Source: Zychaea mexicana
Taxonomy: Eukaryota; Mucoromycota; Mucoromycetes; Mucorales; Lichtheimiaceae
NCBI RefSeq assembly: GCF_025766255.1
Contig: NW_026516674.1
Coordinates: forward strand, 310,001 to 374,000
Length of the DNA stretch: 64,000 nt
Reading direction: 5' to 3'
Under the pieces are notes generated by a model, which did no database searches, was not told the DNA's origin, and was given only the letters and a program-made list of their open reading frames with translations. Below are positions 14,452 to 28,228 of the stretch, one piece after another; the stretch's first letter is position 1, and each line of letters starts with the position of its first letter. Position numbers and translations under genes: made by a program.

Positions 14452-17446
14452 GGCAATGGTAAGCAGTATGCGTCTCTATGATGAAAATCCCACCCAGTTT
14501 CAAATGCATAATGGTCAATCTTTATTTTGCAGCTATCATAACACATTACATTATCACGGGCTACTGTACCACTCGATGATATCATATTATATTCTTCATG
14601 TCGCACCATTTACAATTTTTGATGTGTGAAGAAACAGCATTTAGAAAACAAAGTTTACTTACATCCCTCCCCCAAAAAAAGATTGAAAGAGCACGAGTTA
14701 ACCGTCGGTGATGTGAAAGCCTTGTTCTTTTTTCACAAATATGTACGCTACCAATAACGGATGTTAGTGGCTTTTTTTAGTATCCTTTACCGTATTTGAA
14801 TGGCAACGTTTGTCGAACCATGTGCGTATTTTGTTTCTCATTATCCTTAATCATGGAAACCTGGTAATCACAGGAGAAGAATGAATGAGCACGGGTTGAT
14901 TATCATTGTGTTCGAATCGGTATTTTAAATGAACATATCCTGTGTTCCGTTCCTAACAATCAAAAGCACCATCTAGATAATTCATAATAGCTAGTTTACG
15001 AACCACATTATTAATTGGAGAGGTCACTTTAGCTAAAGGCCAAGGAATGTATGATAGAGAAGAAATTGCTTCTGCTATTGAAATGCATCGGACCTCCGTT
15101 ACCACTACTGGGTTAATTCCTTGGTAATTGCTAAATATGTACATGATACGGGTTGTATATACTGACCGTAATATCTCATCGCGATGGTTACTTGCACAAT
15201 CCCGTCATCGTAAGCCAGTTATATAGTCCCGAGTGCTGCCCGGGCAACGAGCTGCACGACATTATAGATATCATGGAAGCTAGATTTTCGATATTACTTT
15301 ACAAGGGTAATATTAATATTATGTATATTATACAGATGTATTCATCATAAGATCACGTAGTAGATGGACAATTTTATATATGTGTAATAGAAATGACTAT
15401 GCCGATGCTGCAGGCCTTAGTTTGCTGCCAATAAATATGTAGGACATGTCACCATCGACGAATTCTATATGTATCTTTCATTGCCACAAGAATTGTACAA
15501 GCCGACGTATTTATTTAATCAATCTGGCCATGTAATTAATACTTCTGGCCTAGAAAGCGCAGTCCTCTCCAACTCGTCATTTGTGGAGACAGCATAACCA
15601 ATAAATTAAGATGATGATTATGGGAGGTACCATGTCAAATAGTCACATCGGTTCGTCTGCATTGTGATGATGAGTAAAAACTTGATGTCCCGCAACGGTG
15701 ATCGGCATTTTCGACGTTTTTCTTCACCATCTATTTGAAGCTCAAACTTCGTGACACTTTCTGCTGCTTGGTCGAATATGGACTACCTTTGTGGTCGATT
15801 AAAAAGCCAGCAGACACCTGTCTGATAAATAGAAGGTTGCATATTGCTTTTAACATCGCTTCATTTATCCATTTATAAACACGGTTTTATGAAATAAGGA
15901 CCCATTGTTTTAAACCTTTTTTCATCAACAAAGTTTCGCCGAGTGTCGACGCTTATGTTTTTTTTTTCGAATATCGATAATGGCTAATACACAATTATAT
16001 ACTGCTACATGTTAGCATTTAAGAAAAGAATCTAGCACTTTTTGCATCTGTTTCCTCAATGATACGAAGTATCTCCGCGTTATGTACACCAAGTACAACG
16101 GCGAGCACTCACAAATAAGTCTGCTGCATAAACAGTATCGCGGACATTTCACCTTAACAAGAGACTGCTGTACATGTAATGTCACTGGCTCATCATCATA
16201 CACCGGAGGACCCCAAAGTTATATTAAGCGGATTTAATACTTGCGAGTAAAGTAGCTTGCTGCTGTATCTATGGTACTCTTCGGTGGGACAGGTTTACCT
16301 TGAACAGATTTGCATGGTCTGCATGATCATATGTAGTAAAGGAAGCTGAGTAAAATAATTGGTTACCACAGTAAGTAGGGCTTACTTGCCTCATGTAGTG
16401 ATGCATCATCTCATACTGTAAGTTTGGTTTGAAATGTTGAGCCCGACAAGTTCCGCCACCGCCTTCACAGGCAGCAGTTAACTATTAGCCCTGTACTGAG
16501 CATATTCCTGTTAAACAGGTTACTCAACGAATACCAAGTGGCATCGTATAAAGGCTCAGCAGAGCGTATCGCACGGGATCCCAGTAGACCGAAGACCAGA
16601 TTAAGACTGCAATACTCTTAGTTGGCTTTGGAACGTTGTCTGTTTTTCCTTATCTTACTTCTGGCATGATACGGGTTGCTGATTTAATGCACTCTTGACA
16701 GTTGTGAAGCACCATCGTTTGAGAGTTTTGACAGTTTTTACTATAGATCAGCAACACGTCAAAAGAATTATCAACGATTCCAAAAATGGGAGGTGCTGAT
16801 TTGTAACGGGGCGGGCTTGAATTTGATTGATTTCTTACATCATCAGCAATGAGTTAGTAGCAGCAACCTGTTCAGTGGGAAAATACAGTCATTATCGTGA
16901 GCATCAATCCCTGAGTGAAGTAGCTTACTCATATTTGGAACCTCTCATATAAATGAAAGGTCAAATATATTATCCTGTTAAGAGTTCTTAGCATGATGCT
17001 GACGGGATACTGCAGCTGCTGATATACACCACAAAGTAGCGCGGGGAAGCAGGTATTTTCTTGCGCGGGAAAAACCGAACGCGGTCGGGAAAAAGAAAAA
17101 GCAAAGTTCTCCTTTATGTCTCGTAGTAGAATTGGTGGGATTGGCTATGTAGGAACGCCCCACGTCGCGTTGCCAAGGCTTGAGTTAGAGATCGTGACGC
17201 ATTGAAGGGCAAAACAGGTACGGTACGACCATTGTATCCCCTATGCACACGGTCGATCTGCTTACAACCATCGCCTAAATCCATAACCGGCCTGTTGATT
17301 GGTCAGTAGTGCAAAATGTGACCGGGGTGGATGTAGGTTTGAATTTAGAACTGAGAACAAAGCTTTCAGTTTTTCGAGGTCCCCTGCTTAGAGGTTATTT
17401 TTTATCCGTACTACTCCTCTCTCTTTTTACTCTCTTTCTGCACGCA

Positions 17447-18533
<1,087 letters not shown>

Positions 18534-20586
18534 ATGAGAAGTCCGTGATTACGAAACTGTAAATGTGATTGAATATTCTTTTTTTTCCATGTATACAGCA
18601 CACATGCACAACACATACACACAATTTTTCCCCATCCGTAGTAAACGGTACACACTAGACCGATTTGTTCCAAAAAGATCCTATAAAGTTTGATTTCGTT
18701 TTGCCTGTTAGTAGTATACTTATCGACTTGAAGCTGTTGCGCTGTACGCTGGCGAAGGTGTTGTCATCTTTTACTTGAGTCTGACCCCCCTGCTTTCTTC
18801 ACAGAAAACTTAATATTAAGTATGTTGACCCAGACCTGTAACGAGGGACTCCTCATTTCACTGACTCAGCTCCTACATTTCGGCTAAAATGATTTTCAGC
18901 ATGAATAATGAAGTGCAGGGTCCGCATCTACTATGTCATGTGTGTGCCCATAAATTAATTTCTATGATAAATTGTTGCCAATGGAAATAGACAGTGACCT
19001 TCCCAGGCTACACAATACACCGCCAGAAACAACAAGATGCGATAACTACGCAACGAAGATGAGGAGATCGTTGAAAGAGCTTCCGCAAGTCCGAGCTGGG
19101 AGCTGCTTCGCTTCTCGTGGTTAGTTGGACCGTCGTCTTAATATGCGGCAGTAACATAAGCGTGCTAACTGTATGTTTCATGGTGACGCTGTAAGAAAGA
19201 GGCGTAAGGTTGCAGCAGACCGGTACAGTAGGCGTTATCACCCGCTAGCGAAATGTCTAGCGATGTCGGCGTTTCTGCGGCATCAGTCAATGAGGAGCAC
19301 AGCTTTGTATATCGATTTACAACCGCTTATAGGTGATGATACTTTTTTATTAGAAAAAGATAATGATGATGATATCGTTAGTAGGAGTGTACGCATGCTT
19401 AATTGTGATTAACAATAGACAAATTCTCATGCTTACCCTGAGAATTTAACTTTAATGGCTGAAGCTGTGTAAGATTGTTTGTGCGGAATAGTTCAAGACA
19501 CCTTGCTGCCGTGTTATGTATCGCAGAACGAGTTTTTCAGCATGTTGGCATACCGACGGCAAGAGCTTATAGGTAACAGTATACCTTTGGATGTGTACGA
19601 TTCAATGAGCATCCTACACCAGTACTTTGGGCAATTGTGCGCCAAGCGGACGCTATTTCTGAATATTGGAAGATGGTTGTTTCCGAGGGGATCAAATCAA
19701 TGATACGGCAAGTAACATTGTATGGAAAAACTCGACATATCCACGCGGTGATCTTGTCGTGTTTGCGCCTTTACTTTATCTTGTAAGATCTCTATATATT
19801 GATCATCAGTTACCGATACGTATTACAGTCTTTTGTCAAGAGCCATGATTGCGCGTTTCTGTCGTCCTTGCTCGGCATATCGTTGTCCTGCATGCAAGTA
19901 CCAATAGGATCGCGAGGTGCAATAGTGATATTAACATTGCGTCCTCTATCACCTGGTCGTAGCGCTCTTTGTGACCCCAAGCAGTAGCTTGAATCTTGAG
20001 CAAGTCTGCGGTTTTTTGGTCAAAAGACGTCTAGTACAGCAGTGGCTTCCTCAAATACTGCAACGTCTGTCGCCGTGATCAAGTGATTGCGTGCTTACGT
20101 TGGTTGAAAGCGTCAAATCAGAAGCATCATTTGCGGCAATTTGTCTCTGCGTTAAAAACTTTCTCAACGTTGCTGCTTGATTCTCTTTTCGGTAGAGCGC
20201 AAGGGTAGCAAAGAGAAAGTCGCATAAGGAGAAAAAGAAAGTTATAAAATTGTCACCAGGTGACACGAAGATTTCTTCCCTCTTTTCAGCCATATGGCCA
20301 TCATTTAGCATTATCATGATACAGTTATTATTTTTCCTTGGAGACAATTATCAATGATAACAGACCTGAAGGATGGAAGAAGTAGAGGACGACATATGGG
20401 AAGAACTAAGGGCAGGTCTAGAAAATGTCATTGACTACACGGCGTCGGCGTTAGACATGTATGCTTGTTGAGCTGAACGGTAGCACCTTCCTAATTGAGA
20501 AAGTTGAAACTTCAGAACCGTAAACTCAGTTGCCGCAGCGATAAGTATAGCTTTATTCTTGTCGTTTATGCTTTCCCAATAAAAAA
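18534..20586. other. Gene-poor 2 kb stretch between ADK1 and RAD26
   Basis: Holds the ADK1 3' region, a stop-broken coding-like frame on the plus strand (19173-19987, separate entry) and an 89-codon minus-strand frame ending at 20051 with one hydrophobic stretch and no recognisable family. The RAD26 promoter should lie in the last few hundred bases. Confidence 0.45.
19173..19987 (+). pseudogene. Decayed coding-like region, family unknown
   Basis: From ATG 19173 one frame runs to 19703 with only three internal stops (19410, 19416 and 19470). It includes QNEFFSMLAYRRQELIGN and VYDSMSILHQYFGQL. After a frame change near 19640 a second protein-like stretch appears (EYWKMVVSEGIKSMI, RHIHAVILSCLRLYF) and continues with one stop to about 19987. 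This looks like a gene losing its frame. A multi-exon gene with unusual introns is possible, but I found no splice pair that restores the frame. No family recognised. Confidence 0.35.
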
Positions 20587-23500
20587 ATGAGCGATTCCTT
20601 TGACGACGATCTGGATTCGCCATTATCTGACAACTTGAGCCTCCCAGACGAAAGCAAAAACAAACAGATAAACCGTGCTAGTCCTGTCAATGGTGCAGTA
20701 GTAGACGATCAGCTACACCAATTAGGTGTTAACTTGGTTGATCAAAATGTGCTCGAGAGTAAGATCATGGCACAGGTATATATAGATCGCTTTTCCAAAA
20801 TTACAACAAGCTCTCACGTTAGAGAATGGTATTAAAACCTCTTGTACGAAAAAATAAAGGCTGACAAGGCGATCGCAAAGCGAGACGATGCACTGGATCA
20901 AAAGCGACTCGAGAAAGCACGGAATCAAAAAGCGTTAGTGATAGCTTGTTGTTATGCACGTCTATGTATTCCGCAGTTTAAAGATATGAAGAGCGACTCA
21001 TTATTATGCGTTTCACATGAAATAGTACTGCGCAAAAACATTTGAGGGAGCTCAAATCTAAACTGAAAGAAAGCGTCCCGTCTGCACAAAGAGATCGATT
21101 ATTAACGAGAATCAATGAACAGGTATATATGAACATCCCCCTTCGTTGTTGTTGTTGTATATATGGTTCGGCCCTATCTGATGTAATCACACCTCGGACA
21201 ATAGGCTTCCCACTTACGCGACGCGACTCGGGACGAAAGTGAAATTCTTGACCGGATGAAAGACCGTGAACATGCACGGAAACAATCCACTTCTGTTAAG
21301 GGTATGGAAACCACAAGCAAACTTTCTTTATATTCCACGTATATAAATATAGCGGAACCAACACAGCGTGTAAATCTTTTTTTGATTAGTGCTAGACAAG
21401 AATCAGCGACAGGAAGGGGAGTCTCTAAGAGATTTTCTTATCCGAACTGGAAAAATCACCCCATTTGACCCGTTACCACAAAATGAAGATTCTTCAACGA
21501 CAGCAGGACGATCAGGTATATGTCGTGAATAAGGTGGCATGGATTGGCCGAGCTTTAACTCAACCACATATATATATCCAGGATCCTTGTTCTTACCGGG
21601 CAGTAGTGGCTCATTGATCTCTCGACGTGATATCAAGGGAAAGCGACCGGCAGAGGATATATCTGAAACCGAGGAAGAAGAAGAACCGGAAATAGAAAAT
21701 GACGAAGACGATGAATATGTAGAGCCAGTGCGCAATCGTGCTGCGGCAAAATCATATGTGAATCGTAACATTGCCCGCAAATCCAAAAGCAAAAAGCACA
21801 AAGCGGCATCTGATGATGAGTACGAAGCATCAGAAGCGGGCGAAGAAGATGGGACTGTGGATAGTGCAGAAGATGAAGACGTATTTGCTGAAAGAAGGCG
21901 AACCATTGACGAGTTGATGCAAGATGATGGAAGTGAGGCTACTTATCAGGTAATCCATCGAATAACTCAGAGCACTAAAGCAAATGCATACATGATCATT
22001 AACTTTTGAACTACCCTAGAAACGGCTTGATGAATGGATCCATGAACGTAAATTGATGCGTGCCCAAATTGAAACGGTAAGCTTAGGGATAACAAAGACC
22101 ACATTTTCAGATCAAACTGTCGCTGACTATATTGTATCTCAGAACCGGAGGATGTCGATAGATGAAATGGACAACGACCTGGAAAGTCATCATGAATTTG
22201 ATCCAGAGACTGAGCCATTTCAACCTCACCCATCTTACGATGACGAAGAGTTGCACGATGGATTGCGGATACCTGGTGAATTTTGGAACGAGCTATTTGG
22301 CTATCAAAAGACATGTAAGATACTAAAAGAGTTATGGTGTGTTTCAAATTTTCACTGACCCGAGCTATAGGTGTAAAATGGCTGTGGGAGTTGCATTGCC
22401 AAAGGGTCGGCGGTATTATCGGCGATGAAATGGTAACATTTAATGGTTGGATAAAACTTAATGATATGGAGCGACAGCTGATTACGCTTATATTCGTCCG
22501 TAGGGTCTCGGCAAAACCGTCCAAATTATCGCCTTTCTTTCTGGTTTATATTACTCTAAAATTCTCGGTCCCGGTAAAGCATCAATTATCGTATGTCCTG
22601 CAACTGTAATGCACCAATGGGTGGAAGAGTTCCACAGATGGTGGCCACCAATCCGAGTTGCAGTACTACATTCAAGTGGTAGTGGTGTGCGTACGGATGT
22701 TAATGGAACTGCTAATAGTTCCGAGCCAGCAACAGTGGATATTGATTCATCCGACGGGGAATACGAGCCGGATAGACGAGGGAACCAGGCAAAGCGAAAG
22801 AAAAAGAGTAAACGCTCTAGAGTCAGTATATTTACGACGAAGGCTGGAAAAAACGCATCCGCTCTGGTAGAACGATACATCAAATTGGGTAAGATCAGTA
22901 TCTAGTCATAACATTGCATGATATAAATATATCTATATATAATATGTAGGAGGAGTCATAGTGACAACTTATAGTGGTGTACAGGCATATCGTGAAATAT
23001 TGCTCAAGCACAAGTGGGGATATGTTGTTCTGGATGAAGGTCACAAAATCCGGAATCCTGATTCTGAAACGACTTTGGCTTGTAAACGATTCAAGGTAAT
23101 AATGATAATTGGTTTGCTTTCTGAATTTCTTAAGCTCATGTACTCTTCCGATAAAAGACACCGCATAGAATTATACTGTCAGGTACCCCTATTCAAAACA
23201 ATCTCAAGGAACTCTGGTCACTGTTTGACTTTATCTTTCCAGGAAGGCTAGGTGTAAGTTCAAAGAGGTAGCCGATGATGCATCGAAACAGCACATTCTT
23301 ACATTTTCATGATATACAGACTCTGCCTGTATTTCAGACGCAATTTTCTGTACCTATCAATATTGGTGGCTATGCCAACGCTTCGAACGTTCAAGTCCAG
23401 ACAGCCTATAAATGTGCTTGTGTATTAAGGGACTTGATTAATCCCTACCTATTACGCCGAATGAAAGTGGATGTGGCTGCCGATTTGCCACGAAAGAGCG

Positions 23501-25415
23501 AGCAGGTAACTTTCTTATCACTCATTTATTAGAAGTACCATGACCTTATTCTTACATTCCAATATCCCGTCATTTTCTTTCCATAGGTCTTGTTCTGTAA
23601 ACTTACACCAACTCAACGTGAATCGTATCTTCATTTTATTCAATCCAAAGATATGGACGCCATTCTCGAACGACGACGGCAGGTCTTATTCGGTATAGAC
23701 ATTGTGCGCAAAATATGTAACCACCCGGATATTCTTAATATAAGCCAATCATTATCAGTAAGTCGACAGACAATTTGACTCGTTGTATATTCAGGTTCGT
23801 TATTTACCAACCCTAAATCTTAATGCAAGGACCCCACCTATGGCGACCCTGAAAAAAGCGGCAAGATGGTTGTCGTACGGGCTTTGTTGAACTTGTGGAA
23901 AACTCAAAAGCATCGAGTACTACTATTCAGCCAAACACGACAGATGCTGGATATTTTAGAAATCATGGTACGGGATCTTGGTTACGAATATCGTCGTATG
24001 GATGGCACGACACCTGTTCACCATCGTATGAGTCTTGTGAACGAGTTCAACACCGACGAAAAGGTTTACGTTTTCCTCTTGACGACCAAAGTGGGCGGTT
24101 TAGGTTTGAATCTGACGGGTGCCGATCGTGTAATTTTGTTTGATCCTGATTGGGTAAACGTCAAACTCTTGCTTGTTTGTTTGTAAGAATGCCAGTGTTT
24201 ATAATATTCTAATGCCTAAAACGCATAATTCTCTAGAACCCATCAACCGACATGCAAGCACGTGAACGTGCATGGAGATTGGGTCAAACCAAAGACGTGA
24301 CTATATATCGACTCATGACCAGTGGCACCATTGAGGAAAAGATATACCATCGACAGATTTACAAGCAATTCTTAACAAACAAAATCTTGAAAGATCCAAA
24401 GCAAAAACGGTTTTTTGATGTAAGGATTGGGATTTGATGTGTTGGGAAATATGGCGTTCGTGTTGGATTAAATTCGGTCGCGTGTTGCTGTAGGCTAGCA
24501 ACCTTAGATCGTTATTTACTCTCGGTGCGGATGACAGCCAAGGAACAGAAACCGGACAACTGTTTAAAGGCACAGAAATTCAATACGGTGATACCCAACC
24601 TGGCAGCAGAAGGAAGAAGAAGAAGAGAGCAAATAAGATCGACGCGATTGATGAGCTTGATGATAACAATACCAATAACGATAATAACCAGTTGATAAGT
24701 TTGAACGGCGTTGCGGGTTTGGAAGACTTGTAAGTCAGTTAAAGACATGCAAAAACTGATGCAGCATTTGGTAACACCTGTTTCCATAGCAATGAGAATG
24801 ACAGCAACAACGACAAATCCAATGCACCTCTAAGCAACACTCAGGAAGGGAACTCTGAGGATGGAGTGTTGAAGAGCTTGTTTGAAATGACAGGCATTCA
24901 AAGTGCACTACAGCATGATCGTATTATGGAATCAGGAGCACAAGATCGAGTATTGGTTGAACGCGAAGGTAAGGGACATGTACAATCGGTGATTGGGCTG
25001 TGAAGTGCACAATTGTATTAATATCACGAGCACTCTTGGTACAGCATCGTTGGTAGCACAAAATGCAGCAGCAGCACTGAAAGAATCACGACGTCAACGA
25101 CGAGCAATGGGTGTCAATACCCCTACTTGGACTGGCCGCTCGGGCACTGCAGGAGCCCCGCGACTACCTGGCGACCAAGGAACATCAACACCTCCACCTC
25201 GATTCGGACAGAAAGTACTTCCACGATTCGGAACAAGTTCTGGCAACAACCCTATGCGAGAGACACGATCCGCTTCGCCACAATTCGGATCTGGTACTGT
25301 ATCTGGATTCAAAGCAGGCTTTGGTGCAGGACCACCAGCCATGGCGTCAAGCACTCTACTGGCTCAAATGCGCGAAAGAAAAGCGTTGGAAGAAGGAAAT
25401 CAAAAGCGACGATGA
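20587..25415 (+). CDS. RAD26: Rad26/CSB (ERCC6) SNF2-family DNA translocase
   Basis: Rad26/CSB binds stalled RNA polymerase II and starts transcription-coupled repair. The N-terminal motif [18 protein letters not shown] resembles the family's leucine-latch region. Intron 1 (20776-20858) joins MAQ to [16 protein letters not shown], a helical charged segment, followed by [15 protein letters not shown]. After acidic and Lys-rich linkers come the helicase motifs: [14 protein letters not shown] (I, split by an intron), [13 protein letters not shown] (Ia), [12 protein letters not shown] (II, DEGH rather than DEAH, as in CSB), [14 protein letters not shown] (III), [14 protein letters not shown] (IV), [19 protein letters not shown] (V) and [14 protein letters not shown] (VI). 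An insert of about 60 residues with a Lys/Arg-rich patch ([12 protein letters not shown]) separates motifs Ia and II. The C-terminus is Gly/Pro-rich and ends [11 protein letters not shown]. At least a dozen introns; exact exon limits in the middle are approximate. All core motifs are intact. Confidence 0.94.
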
Positions 25416-25606
25416 TGATAATAATGGTTTGAATAGATGATACAAAATGGAGACAAAACAGAAAAAGAAAACGAACAAATAAAGTCATTTCGGGCATTTT
25501 TTTTGATTGCGGGGATGAGGGAGATAAAAGAAAGAGTAGAGTATATATAGTATGTACATAAAACGACAAATCTAGGCAACCTATAGCGTAGGAAGGTTCA
25601 AAGAGA

Positions 25607-26260
25607 TCAATAGTCTTCGTCATCCTCATCGTCTTCATCAAAAGGATCTAAGCCATCATTTGCAAAGCTACTACGGCTACTTTGGGCAGGTGCAGGCGCA
25701 GGCGCGGCTCTTTGTCGAGGCTCATCTTCTGTATCTCTTTCTTGGTCTCGTTGCCTATCCCGATCGCGAATCTTTTGTTCTCTTCGGCCTCTGTTTACAT
25801 CTTCACAAGCGTCCACCCAAGCAGAGTATACGTCTACTCCCTCATCGAGATCTACGAAAACCGAACCGCGATTAAGTATGGTTGATGCAAGCGACACGAT
25901 GAAAAGGAAGTCATACTTACAGGTTATAGTGCACTGCCAGTTCACATCGCATATTTTACAAGAAAGATGTCCAACCTTGTTAGGTCGATCACTAAATAAA
26001 CCATGAAATCGCACATCAAAAAACCGTAAACGTGTAAACAATGACCACAGCGAATAATAACATAGACCAAAAAAACACTTACAGCTTAACTTCAATACTT
26101 TTCTCATGGTTGCAAAATAAGCAATTAAAATGGGTGTCAAGCTTGTCCTTGAGCTTCTTTTGAGGCTGTCTCTTTACTTTTCGTTTTCCCTACAAACAAT
26201 TTCAACGATTAGCTCAGCTTATTTTGCAATCAGTTCGGGAATGTAGACATCACTTACCAT
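25607..26260 (-). CDS. ELF1: Transcription elongation factor Elf1 (ELOF1 homologue)
   Basis: A small zinc-finger factor that rides on elongating RNA polymerase II. Exons 26260-26258, 26189-26083, 25991-25921 and 25851-25607 give 141 residues. The first coding exon is just the ATG. Exon 2 opens GKRKVKRQP, the basic N-terminal tail. The zinc finger is CLFCNHEK followed by CKICDVNW, so all four cysteines are present. DEGVDVYSAWVDACE is the conserved C-terminal part of the core. A fungal-type tail follows, rich in Arg/Asp/Glu, then an Ala-Pro repeat, ending DPFDEDDEDDEDY. The gene converges with RAD26, with 191 bp between stop codons, so the transcripts probably overlap or share a terminator region. 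Confidence 0.95.
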
Positions 26261-26847
26261 CGATCTGTATTGTGATTAGCACAAGCAAGAAAAGCGTTAT
26301 TGGAATTCAGAGTCTACTGCGTTCGGAGTTATAAGTGTCAGGCCGTGACAGGGTCGAAAAATTCCGTATAATCAGCTTTGGCTTTATCACACGAAACATT
26401 TCAAGCTATGTACATGATACTGGTCAAATAGATACCAAGTATAACAGGATGGAATAATTGTATAGGCACCGCTTATTTGGAAACTCAAACCGACGTTTTT
26501 CTCATTACCTTATGCCTTTCGTTACTTTATATACATAAGTATTGCTGCGAAGAATAAGATTATATAGTATAAAATTACCACTTAAATATGGCTGTCATAT
26601 TTGGGACTCTTCAAAAAGATTAGCACAGAGATAGTGCTCTTACATGCATTATGAAGGTACGACAGCCGAAATTACGTTTCCCTGGCAACTGGGTGCATTA
26701 ATAATACGATTACCACGGTTTCAACGAGCAAGAAGATGACTTTTTAATAAGTACAATATCGATATACTGCTGTAAAACGCTCTATGTAGAAGCGCGTTAT
26801 TTCAAGGTATCAAAGTCCATCACTCATATTATCCAAGATTCAAGATA

Positions 26848-26867
26848 AGCAGCAGCAGCAGCAGCAG
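26848..26867 (+). repeat. (AGC)n repeat
   Basis: Six to seven AGC units in the gap upstream of ELF1. Simple repeat, no coding frame attached. Confidence 0.8.
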
Positions 26868-27433
26868 AATTACTCACCATCAAGTTTTATCGCAGAGGTC
26901 ATGACGACTGTTCCCACATTTTTATATTTACGAAGATCGAACAAACACATATATCAAGTGTTACTGCTCAACCATATCCAAGCTCCATGTTACCCGCCGA
27001 TCAAGTCGTTTCGGATAAAACACGAGCGAACAATCGATCTTGCGAAGTTCAACCCACGCGACCAAAAATGTCTGCATACTCTTCGTCATAATTGCAGATA
27101 GTGGTAAGACACCACTTTGCTGACAGGGTGAAGAAGTATCAATGCTATGTGAGGAGTATAAACTAATCAAACAATGAAACGAAAATAGACCGTCATCTAT
27201 CTTGTCACGAGATCTACATTTCAATCCTGTAATCTTTTTTCTTTTGATTATATGCTGTATGTTAATTCAAGTATAAGTGTAATATGGTAGTAAGTTATTA
27301 GAAATTTCAGTGCAATGATGTTTGTATCGGAAACGCCTTCGCTAAAGCCATAAAAAATGCTTAATGCATCGAAAAAAAACGCGCACGGGCATAAAAGACG
27401 GGGTTTTCCATTTACTCCGCACGAAACACATAA

Positions 27434-28228
27434 ATGACATTGCCTAGCAAAACCAAACATCTTTGTTCTCTTACTGTTGCTATGCAAATTCTCCTGGTTC
27501 TTGTCGCACGAATGGGTCTCTTGTACCTGTTTGTTCTCGCCGTGGCCGCTGCTAATTATCTTTGGCATGCCAACCCAATCCTGCTATTTTCCCTTGTCAC
27601 CATTGCCCTTGTGGCCTTTGTCGCCTGTGTTGAGTGTTGCACTTCGGTGCGCACGTCGATTCGTCGCATATGTACGTTATTAGATCTGTTTTCCGCCCCG
27701 CCTCCGCAGCCGTCGCCGCCATTGTTGCCAGCGCAATCTACTTCTGCATTTGTGAAAGTGAGGCAGTGTAATTAGTTTGCGTATGACGGACTTCTTCGCC
27801 CAAATCCCTCGGGAATTACAAATGGCATAGATCTACATGGTATCGATAACGAGGTCCACAAACGTGCAATCAGTCGTTTGCGTATTGGCATATTCAATCC
27901 ACGGCCAGCTTTCGGTTTGAATCTAGACCCGATGGAGGTGTTGGTTGAGCGCGCGTACTGGAAACTGATAGAGAAGAAGTAGAGTGGTTCCCCAGTTTCG
28001 CGCACAGTAAGTGTACTTCACGATGCACTGCGACGACGTGTGCTCCGACGTTCTTTTCATGAGGTTCAGATGACACCTGTTCAATCGCCTGTGACAAACA
28101 CTCCTGCTCTTACTTTCCCTGCGCCGGCTGCTACCGTGGGTGATTCCATAGCAGCTGTTTATGTTGGTATTTCACTCTATTGTGCAACAGTCGAGAACAC
28201 GACTAGTCCGATGCGCACACGGATATGA
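27434..28228 (+). pseudogene. Two-TM membrane-protein-like ORF broken by two in-frame TAG codons
   Basis: One frame runs 265 codons from ATG 27434 to TGA 28226-28228, interrupted only by TAG at 27773-27775 and TAG at 27980-27982. Random sequence would give about a dozen stops. The first 113 codons hold two probable membrane helices (about residues 17-40 and 46-66: MGLLYLFVLAVAAANYLW, ILLFSLVTIALVAFVACVE) and a Pro-rich tail. The second part reads YDGLLRPNPSGITNGIDLHG and FNPRPAFGLNLDPMEVLVER. The third reads VLHDALRRRVLRRSFHEVQ. No short intron removes either stop. I do not recognise the family. It is either a recently inactivated gene, part of a mobile element, or a readthrough gene. Confidence 0.5.

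Larger units (their letters stand above)
13126..17446. other. Gene-poor 4.3 kb stretch
   Basis: Mostly AT-rich sequence with frequent stops in all frames. It contains an (AG)n/(ACAG)n microsatellite at about 13375-13408 and a possible small Cys-rich reading frame at 14101-14451 on the minus strand (listed separately). A 74-codon frame at 13755-13976 begins with TTG and matches nothing I know. The ADK1 promoter should lie at the right end, near 17200-17446. Confidence 0.5.

Noticed and set aside
14905..14925. GTTCGAATCGG, similar to a tRNA B box
   Set aside because: No matching A box or acceptor stem could be folded around it.
16430..16660. GC-richer block that looked like structured RNA
   Set aside because: Compared by eye with 5S and LSU rRNA features I remember; no match and no clear long stems.
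27983..27993. AGTGGTTCCCC, an 11-base match to the MITE terminal repeat, next to the second TAG of the broken ORF
   Set aside because: No second inverted end or TA flanks nearby. The match reads through as Ser-Gly-Ser-Pro in frame, so it is probably chance.
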